Assembly: GCF_001879105.1 (NCBI RefSeq)
Contig: NZ_MLCF01000080.1
Coordinates: 1-44,088, forward strand
DNA: 44,088 nt
Reading direction: 5' to 3'
Source: Mangrovactinospora gilvigrisea
Lineage (GTDB): Bacteria > Actinomycetota > Actinomycetes > Streptomycetales > Streptomycetaceae
Shown: positions 35,460-42,416 of the stretch, in pieces
Position numbering within the stretch: position 1 is the first letter of the stretch
How the letters are laid out: every line of letters begins with the position of its first letter
Made by a program: the position numbers and the translations under genes
The notes under the pieces: model-generated
Databases searched by the model: none
Told to the model about the DNA's origin: nothing
What the model saw: only the letters and a program-made list of their open reading frames with translations

Positions 35460-35933
35460 GTGGCAGTCAAGATCAAGCTGAAGCGCATGGGCAAGATCCG
35501 TGCGCCCTACTACCGCATCATCGTCGCCGACTCGCGCACCAAGCGCGACGGCCGGGCGATCGAGGAGATCGGGCTGTACCACCCGATCGAGAACCCCTCG
35601 CGCATCCAGGTCGACGCCGACCGCGTCGCCTACTGGCTGGGCGTCGGCGCGCAGCCGACCGAGCCCGTCGAGGCGATCCTCAAGGTCACCGGCGACTGGC
35701 AGAAGTTCAAGGGCCTGCCGGCCCCGGCGCCGATGAAGGTCGCGGCGGAGAAGGCCAGCAAGCAGGCCCTCTTCGAGGCCGCCGCCAAGGAGGCCGCCGA
35801 CGAGCCCAAGGGCGAGGCGACCACCCCGAGGAAGAAGGCCGAGCCCAAGGCCGAGAAGACCGAGGCCAAGGCCGAGGCGAAGACTGAGGCCAAGAGCGAC
35901 GAGGCCCCCGCCGACGCGCCCGCCGAGGGCTGA
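35460..35933 (+). CDS. rpsP: 30S ribosomal protein S16
   Basis: Assembly and structural protein of the small subunit. The 157-aa product starts [20 protein letters not shown] and continues [21 protein letters not shown], the S16 core (about 85 residues). The remaining 70 residues form a Lys/Ala/Glu-rich tail ([20 protein letters not shown]), which Streptomyces S16 proteins share and which is likely disordered. The GTG start at 35460 follows AGGAGA with a 10-nt gap. It is followed directly by khpA. Confidence 0.97.
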   Translation: MAVKIKLKRMGKIRAPYYRIIVADSRTKRDGRAIEEIGLYHPIENPSRIQVDADRVAYWLGVGAQPTEPVEAILKVTGDWQKFKGLPAPAPMKVAAEKASKQALFEAAAKEAADEPKGEATTPRKKAEPKAEKTEAKAEAKTEAKSDEAPADAPAEG

Positions 35934-35934
35934 C

Positions 35935-36174
35935 ATGCTGGACGAGGCCCTGGAGCACTTGGTCAAGGGCATCGTCGAGAACCCCGACGAGGTGCAGGTG
36001 CACACCAAGAACCTGCGTCGCGGCCGTGTTCTCGAGGTGCGGGTCCACCCGGACGACCTCGGCAAGGTCATCGGCCGCAGCGGCCGGACGGCGCGGGCAC
36101 TGCGCACCGTCGTCGGGGCCCTGGGCGGCCGCGGAGTCCGCGTCGACCTCGTCGACGTCGACCAGATCCGCTGA
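35935..36174 (+). CDS. khpA: KH-domain RNA-binding protein KhpA
   Basis: A 79-aa single KH domain with the GXXG loop in [15 protein letters not shown] (about 44-58); starts [20 protein letters not shown]. KhpA forms a dimer with KhpB in Firmicutes and binds many RNAs, with effects on cell division and ribosome assembly. Its place between rpsP and rimM is universal in actinobacteria. The ATG at 35935 lies 1 nt after the rpsP stop, so translation is coupled. A strong terminator follows. Confidence 0.95.
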   Translation: MLDEALEHLVKGIVENPDEVQVHTKNLRRGRVLEVRVHPDDLGKVIGRSGRTARALRTVVGALGGRGVRVDLVDVDQIR

Positions 36175-36199
36175 CGGATCGCCCGAGCAGCCTCTTCGA

Positions 36200-36238
36200 G
36201 GGGCCGGACGGACGCGCACGCGTCCGCCCGGCCCCTTT
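36200..36238 (+). terminator. Strong terminator between khpA and rimM
   Basis: A 16-bp stem with a single mismatch (36200-36215 with 36220-36235), a GCAC tetraloop and a TTT tail. It would end or attenuate rpsP-khpA transcripts before rimM, giving more S16 and KhpA than RimM and TrmD. Confidence 0.75.
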
Positions 36239-36293
36239 CTTCCGTTCTCCCCCCACCCCCATCCAGACCCGCACGTCGCAAGGAGCGCCCCCC

Positions 36294-36926
36294 ATGCAGC
36301 TGGTCGTCGGCCGGATCGGCCGCGCCCACGGAATCCAGGGCGAGGTGACCGTCGAGGTGCGCACCGACGAGCCCGAGCTGCGCCTCGCGCCCGGCGCGGT
36401 GCTCGCCACCGACCCCGCCGGACGCGGTCCGCTGACCATCGCCGACGGGCGGGTGCACAGCGGCCGGCTGCTGCTGCGCTTCGAGGGGGTGGCCGACCGC
36501 ACCGCCGCCGAGGCGCTGCGCAACACCCTGCTCGTCGCCGAGATCGACCCCGAGGAACTCCCCGACGACCCGGAGGAGTTCTACGACCACCAGCTGGTCG
36601 GGCTGGACGTGGTGACGGTGGACGGCGAGCCGGTCGGCGAGGTCCGCGAGGTGCTCCACCTGCCCTCCCAGGACCTGATCGCGGTGGATCCCGGCGGCCG
36701 GTTCCGCGGGATCCGCGGCGAGATCCTGATCCCGTTCGTCACCGAGATCGTCCCCGAGGTCGACCTGGAGGAGCAGAAGCTCGTCGTCGACCCGCCCCCC
36801 GGCCTGCTGGACGACGCCGACGCGGTGACCGCCTCGGCCCCCGAGGGCGCCGAGGCCTCAGAGGCCGCCGGGGCCGCCGAGGAGACCGGGGCCGACGGCG
36901 ACCCGCGGACCGACGGGGCCGGGTGA
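36294..36926 (+). CDS. rimM: Ribosome maturation factor RimM
   Basis: Assists maturation of the 30S head by binding S19. The 210-aa product starts [20 protein letters not shown] and has the PRC-barrel part [31 protein letters not shown] and the conserved [27 protein letters not shown]. The last 35 residues are an Ala/Glu-rich acidic tail. The ATG at 36294 follows AAGGAG. The trmD GTG overlaps its stop codon by 4 nt. It lies downstream of a terminator, so its expression depends on read-through or its own promoter. Confidence 0.96.
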   Translation: MQLVVGRIGRAHGIQGEVTVEVRTDEPELRLAPGAVLATDPAGRGPLTIADGRVHSGRLLLRFEGVADRTAAEALRNTLLVAEIDPEELPDDPEEFYDHQLVGLDVVTVDGEPVGEVREVLHLPSQDLIAVDPGGRFRGIRGEILIPFVTEIVPEVDLEEQKLVVDPPPGLLDDADAVTASAPEGAEASEAAGAAEETGADGDPRTDGAG

Positions 36927-37723
36927 CGGCGGTGCGCATCGACGTCGTCACGATCTTCCCCGAGTACCTCGCCCCGCTGGACGTCTCCCTGGTCGGCAAG
37001 GCCCGCGCCCGCGGCCTCCTCGACGTCCGCCTGCACGACCTGCGCGCCTACACCGGCGACATCCACCGCACCGTGGACGACACCCCCTGCGGGGGCGGCC
37101 CCGGCATGGTGATGAAGCCCGAGCCGTGGACGGACGCCCTGGAGGACATCGCCCCGCCCGGCGCCGACGGCCCCGCGCCCCGGCTGATCGTCCCCACCCC
37201 CAGTGGCCGGCCCTTCACCCAGGCGCTCGCCGGCGAACTCGCCGAGGAGCCCTGGCTGGTCTTCGCCCCGGCCCGCTACGAGGGCATCGACCGCCGCGTC
37301 TTCGACGAGGCCGGCACCCGGATGCGCGTCGACGAGGTCTCCATCGGCGACTACGTGCTGGCCGGCGGCGAGGTCGCGGTCCTGGTGATGGTCGAGGCCG
37401 TCGCCCGGCTGCTGCCCGGCGTGCTGGGCAACGCCGAGTCGCACCGCGACGACTCCTTCGCCCCCGGCGCCATGGACAACCTGCTGGAGGGCCCCGTCTA
37501 CACCAAGCCCGCCGAGTGGCGCGGCCGCGAGGTCCCCGAGGTGCTGCTCTCCGGCCACCACGGCCGGATCGCCCGCTGGCGGCGCGACGAGGCGCTGCGC
37601 CGCACCGCCGCGATGCGCCCCGAGCTGCTGGCCCGGCTCGCCCCGGGCACCCTGGACAAGCACGACCGCAAGCTCCTCGACGAGCTGGGATTTCCGGTTC
37701 CCGAGGACCGTGTGGAAGAATGA
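36923..37723 (+). CDS. trmD: tRNA (guanine37-N1)-methyltransferase
   Basis: Methylates G37 next to the anticodon with SAM, preventing frameshifts; dimeric SPOUT enzyme with a deep trefoil knot. The 266-aa product starts [20 protein letters not shown] and shows [64 protein letters not shown] and [27 protein letters not shown]. The knot loop reads APARYEG where many bacteria have ACGRYEG. GTG 36923 overlaps the rimM TGA; GTG 36932 is an alternative that fits the minimal family start. Confidence 0.97.
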   Translation: MTAVRIDVVTIFPEYLAPLDVSLVGKARARGLLDVRLHDLRAYTGDIHRTVDDTPCGGGPGMVMKPEPWTDALEDIAPPGADGPAPRLIVPTPSGRPFTQALAGELAEEPWLVFAPARYEGIDRRVFDEAGTRMRVDEVSIGDYVLAGGEVAVLVMVEAVARLLPGVLGNAESHRDDSFAPGAMDNLLEGPVYTKPAEWRGREVPEVLLSGHHGRIARWRRDEALRRTAAMRPELLARLAPGTLDKHDRKLLDELGFPVPEDRVEE

Positions 37724-37856
37724 GCCGCTGCGCCCGAACCGGCCGGTGCCCCTGCCACGGGGGGACCTCATCGACACCGGTAAGGCGGCGCGCCCCTTCG
37801 AACCAATCACGAGATTCCGTGGGTGGCCCGTGGCACCTGCGAGGAAAGCAGTTGAG

Positions 37857-38219
37857 ATGAACCTGCTCGACGGCGTCGACGCCGCATCGCTGCGGAGCGA
37901 CATCCCCACCTTCCGTCCGGGTGACACGGTCAACGTGCACGTCCGGGTCATCGAGGGCAACCGCTCCCGCATCCAGCAGTTCAAGGGCGTTGTCATCCGC
38001 CGCCAGGGCGACGGTGTCCGCGAGAGCTTCACCGTCCGCAAGGTCAGCTTCGGCGTCGGTGTCGAGCGCACCTTCCCGGTGCACACCCCGATCGTCGAGA
38101 AGCTCGAGGTCGTGACCCACGGCGACGTCCGCCGCGCCAAGCTGTACTACCTGCGCGACCTGCGCGGCAAGGCGGCGAAGATCAAGGAGAAGCGCGACAA
38201 CGCGCCCTCCGCCAAGTGA
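37857..38219 (+). CDS. rplS: 50S ribosomal protein L19
   Basis: Structural protein near the 30S-50S interface, 120 aa. It starts [20 protein letters not shown] and continues [58 protein letters not shown] and [20 protein letters not shown], all L19. The ATG at 37857 follows GAGGAAA by 9 nt. The frame is open back to 37710, but that part is leader: a 133-nt gap from trmD with a possible AAGAAT -10 at 37716-37721. A large hairpin (38257-38337) lies 37 nt after the stop. Confidence 0.97.
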   Translation: MNLLDGVDAASLRSDIPTFRPGDTVNVHVRVIEGNRSRIQQFKGVVIRRQGDGVRESFTVRKVSFGVGVERTFPVHTPIVEKLEVVTHGDVRRAKLYYLRDLRGKAAKIKEKRDNAPSAK

Positions 38220-38249
38220 CGCGCTGAGCCTTACGGCCTCGCGCCTCCG

Positions 38250-38876
38250 ATGGCAGAAGACCGCGGCCGCGCCGCAGTCGGACCCGACGAAGAGCCCAGC
38301 TCCTCGGTGGGATCCGCTGCGGCGCGGCCGCGGTCTTTCCGCGTGCCCTGGGGCTGGATCGCCTCCATCGCCGGCATCGCGCTCGTCATCGGCCTGCTCA
38401 ACGCCTATGTGGCGGAGCCCTTCACGGTGCCCAGCGCCTCGATGGAGAACACCCTGAAGCCCGGCGACCGGCTGATCGTCGACAAGCTCTCCTACGCCTC
38501 CCATCCGCCGCGCCGCGGGGACGTGCTGGTCTTCGACGGGGACGACGCCTTCGGCGGGGGCGGCGACTACGTCAAGCGCGTCATCGGCATCGGCGGCGAC
38601 ACGGTGCGCTGCTGCGACGCGGACGGCCGGATCACGGTGAACGGCAGGCCGCTGCACGAGAGCGGCTACCTCTACCCGCACAACGCGCCCTCGAAGACGC
38701 GCTTCTCGGTGACGGTGCCGAAGGGGCGCCTGTGGGTGATGGGCGACCACCGCGCCGACTCCAGCGATTCCCGCGACCACCTGGGCGACCCGGGGGGCGG
38801 GATGGTCCCGCTGGACATGGTGGTCGGACGGGTCGATTGGGTGGTGTGGCCGGTGAGTCGCTGGCGCTCCCTTTAG
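38250..38876 (+). CDS. Signal peptidase I (first of three)
   Basis: Cleaves signal peptides from exported proteins at the outer face of the membrane. The 208-aa product has one N-terminal transmembrane segment WIASIAGIALVIGLLNAYVA (about 36-55), box B VPSASMENTLKPGDR with catalytic Ser64, box D VKRVIGIGGD with general-base Lys109, and box E GDHRADSSDSRDH. It lacks a C-terminal membrane anchor, like SipW of S. lividans as I recall it. The annotated ATG 38250 has no ribosome-binding site and sits before a 21-bp inverted repeat that lies inside the reading frame; GTG 38307 or GTG 38343 may be the true start. Downstream genes are two more paralogues. Confidence 0.9.
   Translation: MAEDRGRAAVGPDEEPSSSVGSAAARPRSFRVPWGWIASIAGIALVIGLLNAYVAEPFTVPSASMENTLKPGDRLIVDKLSYASHPPRRGDVLVFDGDDAFGGGGDYVKRVIGIGGDTVRCCDADGRITVNGRPLHESGYLYPHNAPSKTRFSVTVPKGRLWVMGDHRADSSDSRDHLGDPGGGMVPLDMVVGRVDWVVWPVSRWRSL
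38257..38337 (+). terminator. 21-bp perfect inverted repeat at the start of the first signal peptidase gene
   Basis: Left arm 38257-38277 and right arm 38317-38337 are perfectly complementary over 21 bp. A further CGGA/TCCG and CCC/GGG can pair inside the 39-nt loop across single-base bulges. The right arm ends in TCTTT. It lies 37 nt after the rplS stop, where a terminator is expected, yet inside the open frame of the signal peptidase gene. Confidence 0.7.
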
Positions 38877-39060
38877 ACGGGTAGTGCCAGCATGGGGGAG
38901 GCGCTGTGTTCAATCGCGGCGGAAACTGGGAAACTTCCGGCCGAAGTCGACCCGGCCGCGTCCTTCGGCGGCCTCCGCTCGTTAAGTGATACACAAGGCC
39001 GGAACTTCAGTTGGGCCGCGCGCCGCCGAGCAGCGGCGGACGCGGCGGGGACGCGAGGCA

Positions 39061-40050
39061 GTGGGTGACAGCGAGGTGACCGTGACCGAGGGGACACAGG
39101 GCTTCGACGGGGGAGGGTCCTCGGGCGGCAGTTCGACCTCCACCGACAAGTCGGGCAAGGCGGACGGCAAGGGCAAGAAGGGCAAGGAACGCTCCTTCTG
39201 GAAGGAGCTGCCGATCCTGATCCTGATCGCGCTGGTCCTCGCCCTGGTCATCAAGTCCTTCTTCGTGCAGGCATTCTCCATTCCGTCGCAGTCGATGCAG
39301 AACACCCTGCAGGTGGGCGACCGGGTGCTGGTCGACAAGCTCACCCCGTGGTTCGGCGCTAAGCCGGAGCGCGGCGACGTGATCGTCTTCCACGACCCGG
39401 GCCACTGGCTGGGCGAGCAGCCGCCGTCCACCCAGAACTCGGTCGGCAAGGGCATCCAGACGGCGCTGAGCTGGATCGGCCTGATGCCGTCCGCCAACGA
39501 GCAGGACCTCATCAAGCGCGTCGTCGCCGTCGGCGGCGACACCGTCCAGTGCAGCGGCACCGGCACGGTCTCCGTCAACGGCAAGGCCCTGGACGAGCGT
39601 TCGTACATCTACGAGCCCGGCTACTCCTGCAGCGACAAGCCGATCCACGGCGGCAAGCCGTACACCGTCCCCAAGGGATACGTCTGGGTGATGGGCGACC
39701 ACCGCCAGGACTCGCTCGACTCCCGCTACCACGAGACGGAGAAGGGCGGCGGCGCGGTGCCGCTGAAGGACGTGGTGGGCCGGGCGTTCGCGGTCGCGTG
39801 GCCGATCAACCGCTGGGACCTGCTGCAGGTGCCGCACACCTTCGCCTCCGTCCCGAACCCGTCCTCGGCGGCCTCGGCGCCCATGTCCGGGGGGAGCGGC
39901 AGCAGTGCGCTCAACCCGGTGAGCGCCCCGCTGCCGGGCGCCGTGCTCGCCGCCGGGCTGCTGCCGCTGGCGTGGCGCCGGAGGCGGTCGGGTACGGTCT
40001 TGCGCCATGACAGCAACGGGGACGGGCGCCGGGACGACGGGCGCGACTGA
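39061..40050 (+). CDS. Signal peptidase I (second of three, with C-terminal anchor)
   Basis: A 329-aa paralogue with a long polar N-terminus of about 48 residues (Gly/Ser then Lys-rich GKADGKGKKGKERS), transmembrane segment LPILILIALVLALVIKSFFV (about 50-69), box B IPSQSMQNTLQVGDR with catalytic Ser78, IKRVVAVGGD with the catalytic Lys, and GDHRQDSLDSRYH. It carries a 40-residue insert after box C (HDPGHWLGEQPPSTQNSVGK). The C-terminal LPGAVLAAGLLPLAW is a second membrane segment followed by RRRR. GTG 39061 is chosen over the longer frame from 38986; no start is strongly supported. It overlaps the next gene by 44 bp. Confidence 0.9.
   Translation: MGDSEVTVTEGTQGFDGGGSSGGSSTSTDKSGKADGKGKKGKERSFWKELPILILIALVLALVIKSFFVQAFSIPSQSMQNTLQVGDRVLVDKLTPWFGAKPERGDVIVFHDPGHWLGEQPPSTQNSVGKGIQTALSWIGLMPSANEQDLIKRVVAVGGDTVQCSGTGTVSVNGKALDERSYIYEPGYSCSDKPIHGGKPYTVPKGYVWVMGDHRQDSLDSRYHETEKGGGAVPLKDVVGRAFAVAWPINRWDLLQVPHTFASVPNPSSAASAPMSGGSGSSALNPVSAPLPGAVLAAGLLPLAWRRRRSGTVLRHDSNGDGRRDDGRD
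39993..39998 (+). promoter_or_regulatory. Candidate -10 (TACGGT) for the third signal peptidase gene
   Basis: TACGGT lies inside the end of the second signal peptidase gene, 8 nt before the ATG at 40007, with no Shine-Dalgarno between. It suggests a leaderless internal transcript. Confidence 0.35.
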
Positions 40051-40831
40051 CGGAGCCGCTGCCGGGGCCCGCCGCGGGCGGGCCTGGCAGCGGGTCCAGG
40101 GTGTGCTCATCGGCGTCGGGATCGTGGCGATGCTGGGCGGATTCGGCATGCTGGCCCTCAACTACCGGCCGTTCGCCGTGCCCACCGACTCCATGAAGCC
40201 CACCGTGCAGCCGGGCGACCGGGTGCTGGCGGACCGCGTCCCCGGCACCTCGGCCCGCCGCGGCGACGTGGTCGTCATCAAGGACCCGACCTGGGGCGCG
40301 CTGCCCGAGGTGAAGCGGGTGGTGGGCGTCGGCGGCGACCGCGTCTCCTGCTGCAACAAGCAGGGCCTGCTGACGGTGGACGGCAAGCCGCTCAAGGAGA
40401 CCTACCTCGCCCCCCGCCCGCTCGGCGACCGCACCGCCCACCAGCAGAGCGCGCTGAGCAAGTTCGCCGTCACGGTGCCGTCCGGGCGGCTCTTCCTGCT
40501 CGGCGACAACCGCCTCAACTCGATGGACTCGGCGGCCCGGCTCGGCGACGGGAAGCACGGCACGGTGCCGGTGGACGCCGTGGTGGGCCGGGTGGAGGCG
40601 GTCGCCTGGCCGTCGGACCGGATCGGCCTGCTCGGCGGCGACCGGGCCGGCCGCGCGGTCTTCGCCGCCGCGGGCGTGCCGGGCGCCGCGAAGGACGCGG
40701 GCGGCGGCGCGGGGCCGCTGGTGCCGGCGCTGGCGGTCTGCGTGGGCGGCGTGGCGCTGCTGCTGCTGACGACCCTCGCCGGAGGCGTCACGGCGATCGC
40801 CGCCAGGTCCCGGGAGCGGCGCGGCGCCTGA
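40007..40831 (+). CDS. Signal peptidase I (third of three, with C-terminal anchor)
   Basis: A 274-aa paralogue: transmembrane segment VLIGVGIVAMLGGFGMLAL (about 33-51), box B VPTDSMKPTVQPGDR with catalytic Ser62, VKRVVGVGGDRVSCC with the catalytic Lys, and GDNRLNSMDSAAR. A C-terminal hydrophobic segment PLVPALAVCVGGVALLLLTTLAGG is followed by basic residues, giving two membrane anchors. The start ATG 40007 overlaps the preceding gene by 44 bp in another frame. S. lividans has four such genes in a row (sipW, X, Y, Z); only three are present here. Confidence 0.92.
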   Translation: MTATGTGAGTTGATDGAAAGARRGRAWQRVQGVLIGVGIVAMLGGFGMLALNYRPFAVPTDSMKPTVQPGDRVLADRVPGTSARRGDVVVIKDPTWGALPEVKRVVGVGGDRVSCCNKQGLLTVDGKPLKETYLAPRPLGDRTAHQQSALSKFAVTVPSGRLFLLGDNRLNSMDSAARLGDGKHGTVPVDAVVGRVEAVAWPSDRIGLLGGDRAGRAVFAAAGVPGAAKDAGGGAGPLVPALAVCVGGVALLLLTTLAGGVTAIAARSRERRGA

Positions 40832-40894
40832 CGCCGCGGCGTCCGGGCACGGGTGTGCGGGCGTGCCGCCGCGGATGGCGCGGCCCCCGAGGGG

Positions 40895-40900
40895 CAGAAT
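40895..40900 (+). promoter_or_regulatory. Candidate -10 (CAGAAT) for a leaderless NUDIX mRNA
   Basis: CAGAAT lies 6 nt before the GTG at 40907. A GGGGG run occupies the space in between but is too close to serve as a ribosome-binding site. Confidence 0.4.
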
Positions 40901-40906
40901 GCGGGG

Positions 40907-41449
40907 GTGACCGAGCAGCCGCGCCCCGCCGAGACCGGACCTCCCGTGGTGGACCGGACGACCGCCCGCGTGCTGCTGCTCGACCCGGCCGACCGGGTCC
41001 TGATGCTGCACGGCCACGAGCCCGACGACCCCTCCGACACCTGGTGGTTCACCCCCGGCGGCGGCGTCGAGCCGGGCGAGACGCTGGAGCAGTGCGCCCT
41101 GCGCGAGCTCGCCGAGGAGACCGGCATCGCGGACGTGGAGCTGGGCCCGGTGGTGTGGCGGCGGCGCAGCGACTTCCTCTTCGCGGGGTGCCGCTACCGC
41201 TCCGACGAGTGGTTCCACCTGGCGCGCACCGCCGTACCGGGCGAGCGGGCCGGCGCCGACACCCGGGGCTGGACGGATCTGGAGCGGCACAGCCTGCGCG
41301 GGTTGCGCTGGTGGACGGCGGAGGAGCTGGCCGAGGCGGAGGCCGGCGGGGAGGTGGTGCACCCGGCCGGGATGGGCGGACTGCTGGCCCGACTGCTCGC
41401 GGACGGGCCCGGCGCGGAGCCGCTGCGGCTGGACGACCAGATCGAGTGA
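40907..41449 (+). CDS. NUDIX hydrolase
   Basis: Hydrolyses nucleoside-diphosphate-linked compounds with Mg2+; substrate unknown. The 180-aa product contains the complete Nudix box as GGVEPGETLEQCALRELAEE followed by TGI (about 48-70), preceded by WWFTPG. The part before it, TTARVLLLDPADRVLMLHGHE, is the usual first strand of the fold; after it come a WHR-like pattern and RWWTAEELAEAE, common in this group. The GTG at 40907 matches the family start; the open frame to 40853 has no better start. It stands between the signal peptidases and DUF2469 in Streptomyces generally. Confidence 0.92.
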   Translation: MTEQPRPAETGPPVVDRTTARVLLLDPADRVLMLHGHEPDDPSDTWWFTPGGGVEPGETLEQCALRELAEETGIADVELGPVVWRRRSDFLFAGCRYRSDEWFHLARTAVPGERAGADTRGWTDLERHSLRGLRWWTAEELAEAEAGGEVVHPAGMGGLLARLLADGPGAEPLRLDDQIE

Positions 41450-41451
41450 CG

Positions 41452-41473
41452 GGCCCCGGCCGCGGCCGGGGCC
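41452..41473. terminator. 22-nt perfect palindrome after the NUDIX gene
   Basis: The 22-nt sequence from 41452 to 41473 is its own reverse complement (GGCCCCGGCCG / CGGCCGGGGCC), 2 nt after the NUDIX stop codon. It could form a hairpin terminator or a cruciform. Confidence 0.55.
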
Positions 41474-41542
41474 ACAATGGGTGACGGAAGAGTGGAGCGG
41501 GCGGTTGCGCCGCCCGCCGCGTGCGAAGAGGGGAACGTCTCG

Positions 41543-41887
41543 ATGAGCGCCGAGGACCTCGAGAAGTACGAGACCGAGATGGAGCTGAAGCTCTACCGGG
41601 AGTACCGGGATGTGGTCGGTCTCTTCCGTTATGTCATCGAGACCGAGCGGCGCTTCTACCTCACCAACGACTACGAGCTGAAGGTGCGGTCGGACGGCGG
41701 CGAAGTGTTCTTCGAGGTCGCCATGGCGGACGCGTGGGTGTGGGACATGTACCGGCCGGCGCGGTTCGTGCGCCAGGTGCGGGTGCTGACGTTCAAGGAC
41801 GTCAATGTGGAGGAGCTGACCAAGAACGACCTCGAACTGCCCTCGGACGAGGCGGGGTTCGGCGGCGGGAGCGGCAGCGGCCAGTAG
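41543..41887 (+). CDS. DUF2469 family protein
   Basis: A 114-aa acidic cytoplasmic protein, highly conserved in actinobacteria and without known function. It starts MSAEDLEKYETEMELKLYRE and continues YRDVVGLFRYVIETERRFYL, DYELKVRSDGGEVFFEV, DAWVWDMYRPARFV and FKDVNVEELTKNDLELP. The ATG at 41543 has GAGGGGA at normal spacing; the frame is open to 41477 but that part does not look like the family. In Mycobacterium the homologue also lies next to yraN and the ComM/DprA genes. Confidence 0.95.
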   Translation: MSAEDLEKYETEMELKLYREYRDVVGLFRYVIETERRFYLTNDYELKVRSDGGEVFFEVAMADAWVWDMYRPARFVRQVRVLTFKDVNVEELTKNDLELPSDEAGFGGGSGSGQ

Positions 41888-41891
41888 GCCG

Positions 41892-41922
41892 GGCGGGTTG
41901 CTCGGGTTATCCACAACCCGCC
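41892..41922. repeat. 8-bp inverted repeat whose loop spans a consensus DnaA-box sequence
   Basis: GGCGGGTT (41892-41899) and AACCCGCC (41915-41922) enclose TTATCCACA (41907-41915), which matches the E. coli DnaA-box consensus exactly and differs from the Streptomyces consensus TTGTCCACA at one base. It is a lone box; this is not an origin. Confidence 0.4.
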
Positions 41923-41945
41923 GGTAACATTTTGTGCAGGACCGG

Positions 41946-41980
41946 TCACCCCCGCGAGTCTTCTCGCGGGGGTGATTCCT
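41946..41980 (+). terminator. 13-bp hairpin whose 3' arm holds the yraN ribosome-binding site
   Basis: TCACCCCCGCGAG (41946-41958), loop TCTT, CTCGCGGGGGTGA (41963-41975), then TTCCTT. It has the form of a terminator after the DUF2469 gene. The GGGGGTGAT at 41968-41976 can pair with the 3' end of 16S rRNA and lies 9 nt (from the G run) before the yraN GTG, so the same arm may be the ribosome-binding site. Confidence 0.65.
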
Positions 41981-41981
41981 T

Positions 41982-42416
41982 GTGACCGGAGAGAAGACGG
42001 CGCGCGGGGGCGGCGAGGGCCGCGGAGGCCGCGGTCCGGCGTGCGCGGCGGGCGCGATGGGCCGCTACGGCGAGGACGTGGCCGTCCGCTGCCTGGAGGC
42101 GGCCGGCATGCGGGTGCTGGAGCGCAACTGGCGCTGCCGGCACGGCGAGATCGACATCGTGGCGCAGGACGGCGACGTCCTGGTGGTCTGCGAGGTGAAG
42201 ACGCGCAGCGGCACCGGCTACCAGCATCCGCTGGCGGGCGTGGGGGAGCGCAAGGCGGAGCGGCTGCGGCTGCTGGCGGAGGTGTGGTTGGCCCGGCGGT
42301 GGCCGCGCTTCGACCGGCGGGCGGGGCCGCCGGGCGGGGTGCGGTTCGACGTGGTGGCGGTGGTGCGGGGGCGCCGCGGCGCGGCGCACGTCGAGCATGT
42401 GCGGGGGGCGGTGTAG
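41982..42416 (+). CDS. YraN (UPF0102) family endonuclease-like protein
   Basis: UPF0102/YraN proteins have a restriction-endonuclease-like fold and are found next to comM-dprA; the role is unproven. The 144-aa product has [40 protein letters not shown] and [20 protein letters not shown], giving the PD-(D/E)XK-like pattern E-I-D ... E-V-K. GTG 41982 gives a 25-residue Gly/Arg-rich extension and is supported by a strong ribosome-binding site inside the upstream hairpin; ATG 42057 (MGRYGED) would be the minimal start but has no such site. comM starts immediately after the stop. Confidence 0.88.
   Translation: MTGEKTARGGGEGRGGRGPACAAGAMGRYGEDVAVRCLEAAGMRVLERNWRCRHGEIDIVAQDGDVLVVCEVKTRSGTGYQHPLAGVGERKAERLRLLAEVWLARRWPRFDRRAGPPGGVRFDVVAVVRGRRGAAHVEHVRGAV

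Noticed and set aside
41892..41922. Possible replication origin because of the DnaA-box match
   Set aside because: Only one box is seen. A Streptomyces oriC has many boxes between dnaA and dnaN, which are not here.
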